Source: Sandaracinus amylolyticus | GTDB taxonomy: Bacteria; Myxococcota_A; Polyangia; Polyangiales; Sandaracinaceae | Assembly (NCBI RefSeq): GCF_021631985.1 | Contig: NZ_CP070225.1 | Span: 7,130,001-7,194,000 of the forward strand | Length of the DNA: 64,000 bases | Direction of reading: 5' to 3' | In this document: positions 8,974 through 17,393 of the stretch, one piece after another | Layout: each line of letters starts with the position of its first letter | How positions within the stretch are numbered: the first letter of the stretch is position 1 | Program-made: the position numbers and the translations under genes | Notes under the pieces: generated by a model | Seen by the model: only the letters and a program-made list of their open reading frames with translations | Database searches by the model: none | Told to the model about the DNA's origin: nothing

Positions 8974-11900
8974 ATGCAGTGGCTCGCCGAGGTCTGCGTA
9001 CGCAGGCCCGTCTTCACGTGGGTGTTGGTCGCGACACTGACGGTCGTCGGTCTGATCGGACTGAGCGGCCTCGGTGTGAGCCGATTTCCCGACGTCCAGG
9101 TCCCGTACGTCGTCGTCACGACGATCGCGCCGGGGAGCTCACCTCGACAGGTCGAGAGCGAGATCACCGACCGCATCGAAGAGGCGATCAACGGAATCGG
9201 CGGGCTCGAGCTGCTCGAGTCGCGGAGCCTGGAGGGCGCGTCGATCGTCGTCGCGGAGTTCCGGCTCGAGGTCGACCTGCGCGACGCGACGCAGCAAGTC
9301 CGCGACCGCGTCGGCCGAATGACCAGCACGCTGCCCGCGAACGCCGAGGCGCCTCAGATCGAGGCGTTCGATCCGACCGCCGCGCCGGTCGTGCTGCTCA
9401 CCCTGCGCGGTCCGCTCGAGAGTCGCGAGCTGGGAGAGATCGCGCGCACCGACGTTCGCCGGCGCCTCGAAACGGTCCCGGGCGTCGCGTCGGTGACGGT
9501 CGTGGGCGGCGCAGAGCGGCAGTTCCGAGTCGTCGTCGATCTGGATCGTGCATCGGCGTTCGGGCTCTCGGCGAGTGACGTCGCCCAAGCGATCGCCGCG
9601 CAGAACGTCGAGGCACCGGGAGGGATGTTGAGCGCGGGTGAGCGCTCGCTGCGAGTCCGGGTGCGAGCGCGCGCGGAGACGCTCGAAGCGCTGCGCAGTC
9701 TCGCGCTCACGTCGCGCGGCGGCACGGCGGTGAGGCTCGGAGACATCGCGGACGTGATCGACGACGAGGCGCCGTTCACGTCACTCGCGCTCCGTGATGG
9801 TGAAGAGTCGGTCGTGCTCGCGGTGCGGAAGCGCTCGGGCTCGAACACCGTCGCGGTGGTCGATGCGGTGCGCCAGGAGGTGAGCGCGCTCGCCGGCGAG
9901 CTGCCCCACGGCGTCGAGCTCGAGGTGGCGCGCGACGAGAGCGAGTACGTGCGGCACGCGGTCTCGGCGGTGGGCGAGCACTTGATCGTCGGCGCACTGC
10001 TCGCGGCGCTGACCGTCCTCCTGTTCCTGCGGAGCTGGCGTGCGACGGTGATCGCGGCGCTCGCGATCCCGACCTCGATCGTCGCGACGTTCGCGCTGAT
10101 TCGCGCCGCCGGTCTGGCGCTCGACACCATGACGCTGCTCGGCCTGACGCTCTCGGTCGGCATCGTGATCGACGACGCGATCGTGGTGCTCGAGAACATC
10201 GCGCGCTTCATCGAGGAGAAGGCGCTGCCGCCGATGGAAGCCGCGATCGAGGCGACGCGAGAGATCGGTCTCGCGGTGCTCGCGACGACGCTCTCGTTGG
10301 TCGCGGTGTTCCTCCCCGTCGGGCTGATGGGCGGTCTGGTCGGACGCTTCCTCGCGAGCTTCGGACTGACGATGTCGTTCGCGATCCTCGTGTCGATGGG
10401 AATCGCGTTCACCCTGACTCCGATGCTCTGTGCACGATGGCTGCGCATCAAACGTCATGCGCCCGAAGCAGAGCGAGAGTCGAGACCGGACCTCGGATTC
10501 GACGATCCCACGCTCGCGATGAAGGTCCCGCCTCATCTCCTCGCGCGGGCCTCGGCGGAGAGCGACCCGGCGCCCGAGCCGCGGGACGAAGAGATCGCGA
10601 CGTATCGCGCGGTGCGTCGGAGCAGCGTCGAGATCGAGAGCCGCCTCGAGCGCGCGTACGTCTGGACGCTCGCCTGGGTGATGGAGCATCGCTGGGCCGG
10701 AGCGATCGCGATCGCGACGACTCTGCTGTCGACGATTCCGCTGCTCGCAGTCGTGCCCGGCGAGTTCATCCCCGCCGAGGACGAGTCGAGATTCGAGGTG
10801 ACGGTCCGGGCGCCAGAGGGCCAGTCGCTCGAGGCGACAGGACTGCTCGCCGAGCGCGTCGCGCGCGCGATGCGCGAGATGCCGGAGGTCGTGCACACGA
10901 TCACCACGGTCGGGAGCCCGCCGGGCGATCCCACCGGACGAGCGCCGCACGAGGCGAGCATCTACGTCGAGCTGGTGGGCCCGAACGATCGCGCGATGAC
11001 CCAGCAGGAGCTGATGAGCCGCGTTCGGCGCGAGGTGTTTCCGACGTTCGCGTCCCAGGCGAGCCGACTGATGGTCGGCGCGATCGACGAATTCGGCAGC
11101 AGCGGCGCGGACGCGGCGCCGATCCAGTACGTGCTGCGCGGCCCCGACGTGGAGCATCTCGCGGAGTACGCCCATCGCATGTTGGACGAGGCTCGCCAGA
11201 TTCCTGGCACGGTCGATCACGGTCTGACGCTCGAGGTCGGCAGCCCCGAGCTCTCGCTGGAGATCGACACCACGCGCGCCGTCGATCTGGGCGTGCGCGT
11301 CGTCGACGTCGCGAACGTGCTGCAGATCGTCACTGCCGATCTCGAGGTCGGTCAGATCGAGGCCGATGGACGTCAGGTTCCGATCGTGCTCGGCAGCTCG
11401 GAGGTCGCTCGCTCCGACCCGGCACGACTGAGCCTCGCGACGGTGACCAACGAGTCGGGCCAGCCGATCCCGCTCGCGCAGGTCGTGCGGTTCGTCGAGA
11501 CCCGTGGGCCGGGTGAGATCGCGCGCGGTCAGCGCCAGCGACAAGTGCGGATCTTCATGGGGCTCGAGCCCGGTGCATCGGAGGACGCAGTGACGGAGTC
11601 GCTGGATTCGATCGCCGCGGGTCTGGAGATGGATCCCGGCTACCGCGCCGACACCGGTGGTCGGGCGCGCGAGCAGGAGCGCGCGAACGAAGCGTTCCAG
11701 TTCGCATTCGGCATGGCGATCGTGTTCATGTATCTGGTGCTCGCGGCACAATTCGGGAGCTGGATCCATCCGATCACGATCCTCGCATCTCTCCCCCTGA
11801 CGATTCCGTTCGCGCTCTTCTCCATCGCGGTCACCGGGCAGTCGCTCAACGTGTTCACGAGCCTCGGCCTCCTCGTGCTGTTCGGGATCGTGAAGAAGAA

Positions 11901-12252
11901 TTCGATTCTGCAGGTGGACCACGTGCGCGCGCTCCGACGCAAAGGAATGTCGCGCGCCGAGGCGATCTTGGTCGGGAACCGCGAGCGCCTTCGCCCGATC
12001 TTGATGACCACGCTCGCGTTCGTGGCAGGCATGGCGCCATTGGTGATCTCGAGCGGCGCGGGCGCGGCGACGAATCACGCGATCGCAATCGGCGTGATGG
12101 GCGGTCAGACACTCTCTCTGGGGCTCACGCTGCTGGTCACTCCCGTCATCTACAGCTGGCTGGACGACCTCTCGCACATGAAGCTGGCGACGCGGCTGTT
12201 TGCACTGCTTCGTCGTCCGCGCGAGCTGCTGCAGGCGCGCACACCGGGCTGA
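8974..12252 (+). CDS. RND-family efflux transporter (AcrB/MexB/HAE1 type)
   Basis: 1092 residues, slightly longer than AcrB. The start MQWLAEVCVRRPVFTWVLVA is the classic first helix, and GAGGAG lies upstream. Family landmarks are SRFPDVQVPYVVVTT, the proton-relay helix GIVIDDAIVVLENIARF, LARASAE-containing inter-half linkers, QFGSWIHPITILASLPL and GIVKKNSILQVDH near TM11. The Asp-Asp pair in TM4 (VIDDAIVV) is present. A long, charged, non-conserved insert lies between the halves (about 495-565), which is longer than in AcrB. It is the inner-membrane motor of the pump formed with the two preceding products. The substrate cannot be deduced. Confidence 0.95.
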   Translation: MQWLAEVCVRRPVFTWVLVATLTVVGLIGLSGLGVSRFPDVQVPYVVVTTIAPGSSPRQVESEITDRIEEAINGIGGLELLESRSLEGASIVVAEFRLEVDLRDATQQVRDRVGRMTSTLPANAEAPQIEAFDPTAAPVVLLTLRGPLESRELGEIARTDVRRRLETVPGVASVTVVGGAERQFRVVVDLDRASAFGLSASDVAQAIAAQNVEAPGGMLSAGERSLRVRVRARAETLEALRSLALTSRGGTAVRLGDIADVIDDEAPFTSLALRDGEESVVLAVRKRSGSNTVAVVDAVRQEVSALAGELPHGVELEVARDESEYVRHAVSAVGEHLIVGALLAALTVLLFLRSWRATVIAALAIPTSIVATFALIRAAGLALDTMTLLGLTLSVGIVIDDAIVVLENIARFIEEKALPPMEAAIEATREIGLAVLATTLSLVAVFLPVGLMGGLVGRFLASFGLTMSFAILVSMGIAFTLTPMLCARWLRIKRHAPEAERESRPDLGFDDPTLAMKVPPHLLARASAESDPAPEPRDEEIATYRAVRRSSVEIESRLERAYVWTLAWVMEHRWAGAIAIATTLLSTIPLLAVVPGEFIPAEDESRFEVTVRAPEGQSLEATGLLAERVARAMREMPEVVHTITTVGSPPGDPTGRAPHEASIYVELVGPNDRAMTQQELMSRVRREVFPTFASQASRLMVGAIDEFGSSGADAAPIQYVLRGPDVEHLAEYAHRMLDEARQIPGTVDHGLTLEVGSPELSLEIDTTRAVDLGVRVVDVANVLQIVTADLEVGQIEADGRQVPIVLGSSEVARSDPARLSLATVTNESGQPIPLAQVVRFVETRGPGEIARGQRQRQVRIFMGLEPGASEDAVTESLDSIAAGLEMDPGYRADTGGRAREQERANEAFQFAFGMAIVFMYLVLAAQFGSWIHPITILASLPLTIPFALFSIAVTGQSLNVFTSLGLLVLFGIVKKNSILQVDHVRALRRKGMSRAEAILVGNRERLRPILMTTLAFVAGMAPLVISSGAGAATNHAIAIGVMGGQTLSLGLTLLVTPVIYSWLDDLSHMKLATRLFALLRRPRELLQARTPG

Positions 12253-12263
12253 CGGAGGGACGC

Positions 12264-13232
12264 ATGGAAGAGATGACACAGGGCGTCACCGTCACGGCCC
12301 CGGGCAAAGTGATGGTGTCCGGCGAGTACGTGGTGCTCGAGGGTGCCCCGGCCGTGGTGGCCGCGGTCTCGGCGCGCGCCCGGATTCGATTGCTGCCGGG
12401 CAGCGCGGACTCCGCAGCATGCGTACCGCCCGAGGCGATTCACGCGAGGCGTCTCGCAGAGGCCGCATTCGGGGCGGTTCCCGGGGCGCTCTCGGTCGAT
12501 GCCAGTCCGCTTCGCGACGGGGCTCGAAAGCTCGGCCTCGGATCATCGGCGGCGGGCGCGGCAGGGACGGTCGCGGCGGTCGCCGCGGCGCACGGCATCG
12601 ATATCGACGGAGTCGAATATCGAGCGCGGGAGTTGTTGCCTCTCGCGCTGGCCGGTCATCGCGCCGTGGCGCCCGAAGGGAGCGGCGCCGACATCGCAGC
12701 ATCGATGCTCGGTGGATTCGTGCGCTTCGAGCGCCGAGGAGAGGACGTCGACGCGCGCCCCCTCGAATGGCCGTCGAGCCTGCGAACGATGATCGTCTGG
12801 ACCGGCATGCCCGTGCGAACGAGCGACATGATCCATCGGGTCAAGCAGCTCGCCGCGACCGAGCCGAAGGCGTACGCGCGGATCGGAGAGCGGCTGGCGG
12901 ACGCTGCGCGCGCGCTGCTCTCCGCGATCGAGCGGGGCGACGTCGGAAAGGCGATCGAGGCCGCCGGAGAGCACGGGGCTGCGATGCACGCCCTCGGCGC
13001 GGCGGCAGGCGCGCCGATCGTCACGGACGAGCTGTCGGCGATCGCGAAGCTCGCGCGCGACGTGAACGGAGCCGCGAAGCCGTCGGGAGCAGGCGGTGGT
13101 GATGTCGCGATCGCGTTCGTGCCCGACGAGCGCGCCGCGAGTGAGCTCGCACGTGCGTGTGATGCAGCGGGATGGAGGGCGCTCGATCTGCGCCTCGGTG
13201 ACGACGGCCCGCAGCTCGCCCCACGCGGATGA
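12264..13232 (+). CDS. mvaK2: Phosphomevalonate kinase (GHMP kinase)
   Basis: 322 residues. It starts TAPGKVMVSGEYVVLEGAPA, the phosphomevalonate-kinase form of GHMP motif 1. Motif 2 is GLGSSAAG (about 91-98) and motif 3 is PSGAGGGDVAIAF (about 273-285). The enzyme makes mevalonate 5-diphosphate, the substrate of mvaD. A GGAGGG element precedes the ATG. It lies only 11 bp after the RND transporter on the opposite strand from the other mevalonate genes, so it is probably transcribed with the efflux operon. Mevalonate kinase is the main alternative, but the GEY-V-LEGAPA form favours the phosphomevalonate enzyme. Confidence 0.87.
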   Translation: MEEMTQGVTVTAPGKVMVSGEYVVLEGAPAVVAAVSARARIRLLPGSADSAACVPPEAIHARRLAEAAFGAVPGALSVDASPLRDGARKLGLGSSAAGAAGTVAAVAAAHGIDIDGVEYRARELLPLALAGHRAVAPEGSGADIAASMLGGFVRFERRGEDVDARPLEWPSSLRTMIVWTGMPVRTSDMIHRVKQLAATEPKAYARIGERLADAARALLSAIERGDVGKAIEAAGEHGAAMHALGAAAGAPIVTDELSAIAKLARDVNGAAKPSGAGGGDVAIAFVPDERAASELARACDAAGWRALDLRLGDDGPQLAPRG

Positions 13233-13545
13233 GACGATCAGAGTCGGCTCGCCAGCGCCGAGCGAAGCACTGCAGATCCAGATGTTCTGGGCGGCTTGAT
13301 GGACGAGCATCCCGCGACCATCGAGCGTGACCGCGCCGGCGGCCGAAGCATCGCGCAGTAGAGCGCCCAGTGCTCCCCCCACCGCTCGCGAGCCAGAGCC
13401 GACGGACGTCGAACCCGAAGGCCCACGTCAGACGCTCGGGCCGAGCCAACCGTCAAGACCCGCTCGGGCTATGGCTCCAGCGTCCGGTTCGTCCGATCAC
13501 CGGGTGTGCGTCGTCGAACGGACGATGTGGAGACGGAGGCGGACA
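13233..13545. other. 313-bp intergenic region
   Basis: No convincing gene on either strand. The plus frame can be extended upstream of the next gene, but the extension is Pro/Ala/Arg-rich without a coding pattern. No terminator hairpin of note was found after mvaK2. Confidence 0.4.
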
Positions 13546-14286
13546 ATGACGACACTCGTGGAGAAGCTCGGGAAGCTCGTCGCAGAGACGCGTGGTCGGT
13601 ACATGAATCCGGACCCGGCCAGGCCCCTGGAAGTGGGAACGTTCGGAAGAGTCAGCAACGGAGTGATGCACCCCGCTGGCCGACTCGATCGATGGTTCCG
13701 CGCGGTCGGAGTCGAGGGGATGGCCCTCGAGCGCAAGCCGTCGAACATCACCGAGGCGAGCACGCTCGCTTCCATCGGAGTGCGGGAGACCACCCTCAGC
13801 CTGTCCGGAACGTCGCAAGCGGGCGCGTTCGGGAATGCGAAGGTCGGCCTCGAGATCACGTTCACCGCGAAGGACCAGTTCTACTTCCACGTCCCTGGTC
13901 TGCGATTCGTGGGCATCGAGGACATGTGGCGCATCGGTGAGAAGCTCGTGGAGCTCGCGCGGCGAGACTCTCACGATCCGCAATTCTGGGAGGACGACTG
14001 GTGCGTCGTCACCGGCATCTACGAGGTGCCCTCGATGCTTCGCGTCCTTTCGCAGGAAGCCGGCGAGAAGGTCGCGCTGACTGCGGCGGGCGCGGGCACG
14101 GTCGACGCGCTCTACGAGATCGGCGCGGACTTCGGCTTCGTCTCGCAGAACAATTCATCGGTCGTGCTTCGCGAGACGTATCGCGCGACGACCAGCAACT
14201 GTGTCGCGTTCTACGAGATGCACAAGGTCCACTGGGACATCTTCGGGAACAAGTGGTGGAAGAGCACGACTGATCTGAACCCGTGA
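13546..14286 (+). CDS. Hypothetical 246-residue protein, beta-rich; distant gasdermin-like possibility
   Basis: 246 residues from the ATG preceded by GACGGAGG. No signal peptide. It has alternating beta-type segments (TTLSLSGTSQAGAFGNAKVG; LEITFTAKDQFYFHVPGLRF), a helical section (MWRIGEKLVELARRD), then WEDDWCVVTGIYEVPSMLRV and a beta-rich end (SSVVLRETYR, NCVAFYEMHKVHW). I do not recognise a family with confidence. The W..DW-VVT...V sequence followed by small-residue beta strands faintly recalls bacterial gasdermins, but this is weak. It is followed by a strong terminator, suggesting a monocistronic gene. Confidence 0.7.
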   Translation: MTTLVEKLGKLVAETRGRYMNPDPARPLEVGTFGRVSNGVMHPAGRLDRWFRAVGVEGMALERKPSNITEASTLASIGVRETTLSLSGTSQAGAFGNAKVGLEITFTAKDQFYFHVPGLRFVGIEDMWRIGEKLVELARRDSHDPQFWEDDWCVVTGIYEVPSMLRVLSQEAGEKVALTAAGAGTVDALYEIGADFGFVSQNNSSVVLRETYRATTSNCVAFYEMHKVHWDIFGNKWWKSTTDLNP

Positions 14287-14300
14287 GAGAGCGAGCAGAG

Positions 14301-14338
14301 GCCAGGCGAGCCGTCTCCTGCGAGCCGGCTCGCCTGGC
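14301..14338. terminator. Hairpin between convergent genes
   Basis: A perfect 13-bp stem, GCCAGGCGAGCCG (14301-14313) with CGGCTCGCCTGGC (14326-14338), has a 12-nt loop. It lies between the stop of the plus-strand gene (14286) and the stop of the minus-strand gene (14351). There is no U-tract, as is common in high-GC genomes. It probably acts in both directions. Confidence 0.7.
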
Positions 14339-14350
14339 GATCCACACGCG

Positions 14351-14767
14351 TCACTCCGGATAGTCGATCTCGAGGTTCCCGTGCCAGTCGCCGGCAAGCT
14401 TCATGCGGTCCCGGCTCTTCGGCCAATAGCGCACACCGGCGAACCGAGCCTCGACGTGATTGCTGCGGTTCCCGCTGCATTCGTCACAGTGGTCGACGAG
14501 CTCGAGCGGGTGCTCGGCGCTCGCCCACTGCTTGTCGATGCTGCGGCCGAGCACGCTGCGCTTGATGTGCCCTTCGAACCGGACTCGGCCCTCCGCCGTG
14601 AGCTCGAGACGAAGGTACACACCATCACCGCGCAACACCTGCAGCGTCTTCGAGTAGGACTCCCACCGAGCGTCGCAGATGTCGATCGCGGGCCCGCCGT
14701 AGTCGACGTACTTCACCTTGACGCTCTTGTCGGTCTTGATCGACGTTCCGAACGGAAGCTCTGCCAT
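14351..14767 (-). CDS. Hypothetical small protein
   Basis: 138 residues from ATG 14767, chosen because GGGAGG lies five bases upstream; an in-frame start nine codons earlier has no such site. The sequence is polar and beta-rich (SIKTDKSVKVKYVDYGG, DGVYLRLELTAEGRVRFEGH), with a CDECSGNR cysteine pair and several Trp/Tyr residues. No signal peptide and no recognised family. Confidence 0.65.
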   Translation of the reverse strand: MAELPFGTSIKTDKSVKVKYVDYGGPAIDICDARWESYSKTLQVLRGDGVYLRLELTAEGRVRFEGHIKRSVLGRSIDKQWASAEHPLELVDHCDECSGNRSNHVEARFAGVRYWPKSRDRMKLAGDWHGNLEIDYPE

Positions 14768-14882
14768 GAGCACCTCCCGATGCGACAACCGCATCTCGCG
14801 TCGAAGCTATGTCGGCGCGCGAGATTGCGAATGACCCACTCGGGTCATCAGCTGGCGTTCATTGCGCAGGCATCAGCTTCGT

Positions 14883-15239
14883 TCAGCGCGATCGGCCGCC
14901 CCGAATCTCGTTCGACCGCCAGGCGACCTCGATCTCCCATCGGTGCTCGGCGAACGCCGACTGCACGGGCCCAACGACGAGAACGCCGTCGACGAGACAG
15001 TACAGCGTGAGATGACTTCGGCGATCTCCGATGAACGAGAATGTGGCGGAGACGCGGTGCCGCGATGTGCGATCTGCTCGATAGTCGACGGACACGCTGC
15101 ACCGACCGGAATGCACCGTGCGATCGTCGACGGGGATCCGTTGCCCGTTGTGAACGACGGACACCACGGCGATCCCTGCACCGCCTCGCCAGGTCGCCAC
15201 GAGCGAGATCGCGTGCACGGGAGACTTCGTCCTCTCCAT
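14883..15239 (-). CDS. Hypothetical small beta-rich protein
   Basis: 118 residues from ATG 15239. The segment VHAISLVATWRGGAGIAVVSV, RVSATFSFIGDRRSHLTLYC and VDGVLVVGPV reads as alternating beta strands and has coding-like third-position GC, unlike the Arg-rich sequence upstream in the same frame. The product resembles the neighbouring 138-residue protein in size and style but shows no clear sequence relation. Function unknown. The start is uncertain. Confidence 0.5.
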   Translation of the reverse strand: MERTKSPVHAISLVATWRGGAGIAVVSVVHNGQRIPVDDRTVHSGRCSVSVDYRADRTSRHRVSATFSFIGDRRSHLTLYCLVDGVLVVGPVQSAFAEHRWEIEVAWRSNEIRGGRSR

Positions 15240-15416
15240 ACCCCACCGACGGAGCAACGGTCGTACCTCGTGCGCTCCGCCGCGCGTCCGCTTGTCGCGT
15301 CCTCTCCAGAGCACGCGCGACGCGTCGTGAGTGTCCTCTCCAGAGGGCGCGCACGTCGTATCTCCTCGCGATCGAAAGGGCCAACGCCCGGCGTTGCGCT
15401 TGCACTTCGAGCGCGC

Positions 15417-15833
15417 ATGCTCGATCCGCTCGACGAGCCCATGCATGCCGTGCTCGACACCAGTGGCACGCTCCTCTTGGCGACTCGTGCCTTCCGTCGC
15501 TGGGCGCAGTCCGCTCAACTGACGGAGATCGGAGCGGTCGTGCGTGCCACCGCAAGAGGCGTGCGGCACGAGAGCCCGAAGGACTTCGCCCTCCAGCTCA
15601 CACCGATCAGCGGTTGCGAGGGCGATGGGTACCTGGTGATCGTCCGCCCGCGCCGCGTGTCGTCACTGTCTCGCCGCCAGCTCGAGGTGGCGGAGCTCGC
15701 TGCGGTGGGCGCGACCGTTCGCGAGATCGGAGCGGCGCTTGGTATCAGCACCAACACGGTGCGGCAACATCTCAAGGCCGTCTACGCCGAGCTCGGTGTC
15801 GCGAATCGAGTGGAGCTCGCGCGCGCGGTGTGA
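15417..15833 (+). CDS. Small PAS-like/LuxR-type HTH transcription regulator
   Basis: 138 residues from ATG 15417. The N-terminal half (MHAVLDTSGTLLLATRAFRRW ... GDGYLVIVRP) has the strand-helix pattern of a PAS sensor. The C-terminal half is a GerE/LuxR HTH: LSRRQLEVAELAAVGATVREIGAALG then STNTVRQHLKAVYAELGV. There is no receiver domain. Its stop lies 29 bp from the stop of the convergent enhancer-binding protein gene. It may be a local regulator of the lipoxygenase module or of the hypothetical genes to the left. The frame remains open far upstream, but that part is Arg/Pro-rich and probably not translated. Confidence 0.8.
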   Translation: MLDPLDEPMHAVLDTSGTLLLATRAFRRWAQSAQLTEIGAVVRATARGVRHESPKDFALQLTPISGCEGDGYLVIVRPRRVSSLSRRQLEVAELAAVGATVREIGAALGISTNTVRQHLKAVYAELGVANRVELARAV

Positions 15834-15861
15834 GCGCCGGAGTCACACCTCCGAGTGTCGT

Positions 15862-17355
15862 TCAAGTCTCGCGGTGCAGGCCATGAACTCGAATGAGCGT
15901 GTAGACGTACGAGCGAGCGACATCGAGCTGGCGAGCGGTCTCGGTGATGTTCCAGTCGGTCGATTCCAGGATGGCTAGCACGTGAGCACGCTGGAACCGG
16001 CGCGTCGCTTCCTGCAGCGTGAGCGTCTCGTCCTGCCCCGGGACGGCATCATTCGTCGGGAAGAGGTCACGGACCTCCACGCGGCCGACCCCTCGCATGT
16101 GCGCGTGAAGCACCGCCGATTCGATGCGATTCGCGAGCTCACGAACGTTTCCCGGCCACTCGAGCGCGGCGAGCGTGCGCAGGACCTCGGGTGAGAGCCG
16201 CGATACCTCGAGCTCGTGGCGTCGCGCGGCGGACCGACAGAAGTGAACGGCCAGTGGGATCACATCCTCGATCCGCTCCGCAAGGGACGGTATGCGCGCC
16301 TCGAAGACCTTGAGACGATAGAACAGGTCCTCACGAAATCGCCGCTGTGCGACGGCGGTGGGCAATGCCACGTTCGTCGCCGCGATGATCCTGACGTCGG
16401 CGCGTCGCGCGTTCGTCGATCCCAATCGATAGTAGGTGCGGTCCTGCAGCAGCTGCAGGAGCTTCGCCTGCGACGAGAGCGCCAGCTCGCCGATCTCGTC
16501 GAGGAACAACGTTCCTCCCTCCGCCGCCTCCACCTTCCCGCGAACGCCTCCGCGAGGCACGGCGGAATGCGCGCCCGGGTCGGCGCCGAAGAGCTCGTTC
16601 TCGAGCAACGACTCGGGGATCGCGGCGCAGTTGATCTCGACGAAAGGTCGGTGCCGGCGGTTGCTCGCGGCGTGGATCGCGTTCGCGAACAGCGTCTTGC
16701 CGGTACCCGATTGGCCCGTGAGCAGCACGTGCACGTCGAGCGGAGCCACGAGTCGGAGCTGTTCCACGATCCGCCGCACGAGCGGACTCCGGGACACGAT
16801 CCCGGAGAACGCGCTCTCGTGCGTCACGTCCGGAAGCTCGCTCGAGTTGCGATGCAAGAGCAGCTCGGCGATCGGCGCGAGCGCCTGCGCGAAGAACATC
16901 ACGTGCTCGCCGGTCGCCGAATCGTCGAGCCCCGACGACGCGCCCTCGCGCTGCCCCTGGAGGTAGACCACACCGACCGGTCGCTCGCGACCGATCGGCG
17001 CGCAGAGGACGGCCTCGATCTCGTGCTCACGCACGCTCCCGAGCGCCGAGAACCGATCGTCGTGCATCGCCGAGGGCGTGAGGATCAGCTCGCCCGTCGC
17101 GATCGCCTCCGCGACGATCCCACGTGAGAACGTGCCGCGGATCTCGTCGATCCTCACGGTGTCGCAGCCCTCCGACACCCACCAACGCGCCCTGTCGTCG
17201 TCCTCGCCGCGGAGCTCGATGTAGGCCTCGCGCGCGCCCGTGACCTCGAGGAGAACGGCGAGCGCGCTCCGAAGCATCGGCTCGGGCGCATCGTGTGAGC
17301 CCAGCTCCAGGAGCTTCCGATAGAAGTCGCGCTCGCGATGAACGTCGAGGGTCAT
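15862..17355 (-). CDS. GAF-AAA+ enhancer-binding-protein-like regulator with degenerate GAFTGA loop
   Basis: 497 residues: a GAF-like sensor (about 20-165), a sigma-54-activator AAA+ domain (about 183-410) with Walker A TGQSGTGKT (213-221), ELFGADPG, Walker B GGTLFLDEIGE and the R-finger section FREDLFYRLKVFEARIP, then a Fis-type HTH (TETARQLDVARSYVYTLI) at the C-terminus. The loop that contacts sigma-54, normally GAFTGA, is GAHSAV (261-266). The ATPase core therefore looks intact while sigma-54 remodelling is doubtful. It is the fourth gene of the minus-strand kinase/lipoxygenase/catalase-like run, 38 bp after the catalase-like gene. Its GAF domain could sense a lipid product. Confidence 0.88.
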   Translation of the reverse strand: MTLDVHRERDFYRKLLELGSHDAPEPMLRSALAVLLEVTGAREAYIELRGEDDDRARWWVSEGCDTVRIDEIRGTFSRGIVAEAIATGELILTPSAMHDDRFSALGSVREHEIEAVLCAPIGRERPVGVVYLQGQREGASSGLDDSATGEHVMFFAQALAPIAELLLHRNSSELPDVTHESAFSGIVSRSPLVRRIVEQLRLVAPLDVHVLLTGQSGTGKTLFANAIHAASNRRHRPFVEINCAAIPESLLENELFGADPGAHSAVPRGGVRGKVEAAEGGTLFLDEIGELALSSQAKLLQLLQDRTYYRLGSTNARRADVRIIAATNVALPTAVAQRRFREDLFYRLKVFEARIPSLAERIEDVIPLAVHFCRSAARRHELEVSRLSPEVLRTLAALEWPGNVRELANRIESAVLHAHMRGVGRVEVRDLFPTNDAVPGQDETLTLQEATRRFQRAHVLAILESTDWNITETARQLDVARSYVYTLIRVHGLHRET

Positions 17356-17393
17356 CGGCGACGAGGATACTCCGCGTCACCGTGAGAGCGGAG

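Noticed and set aside
9781-12279. 832-codon minus-strand open frame over the RND transporter
   Set aside because: His/Arg/Asp-rich shadow. The plus strand encodes a textbook RND pump.
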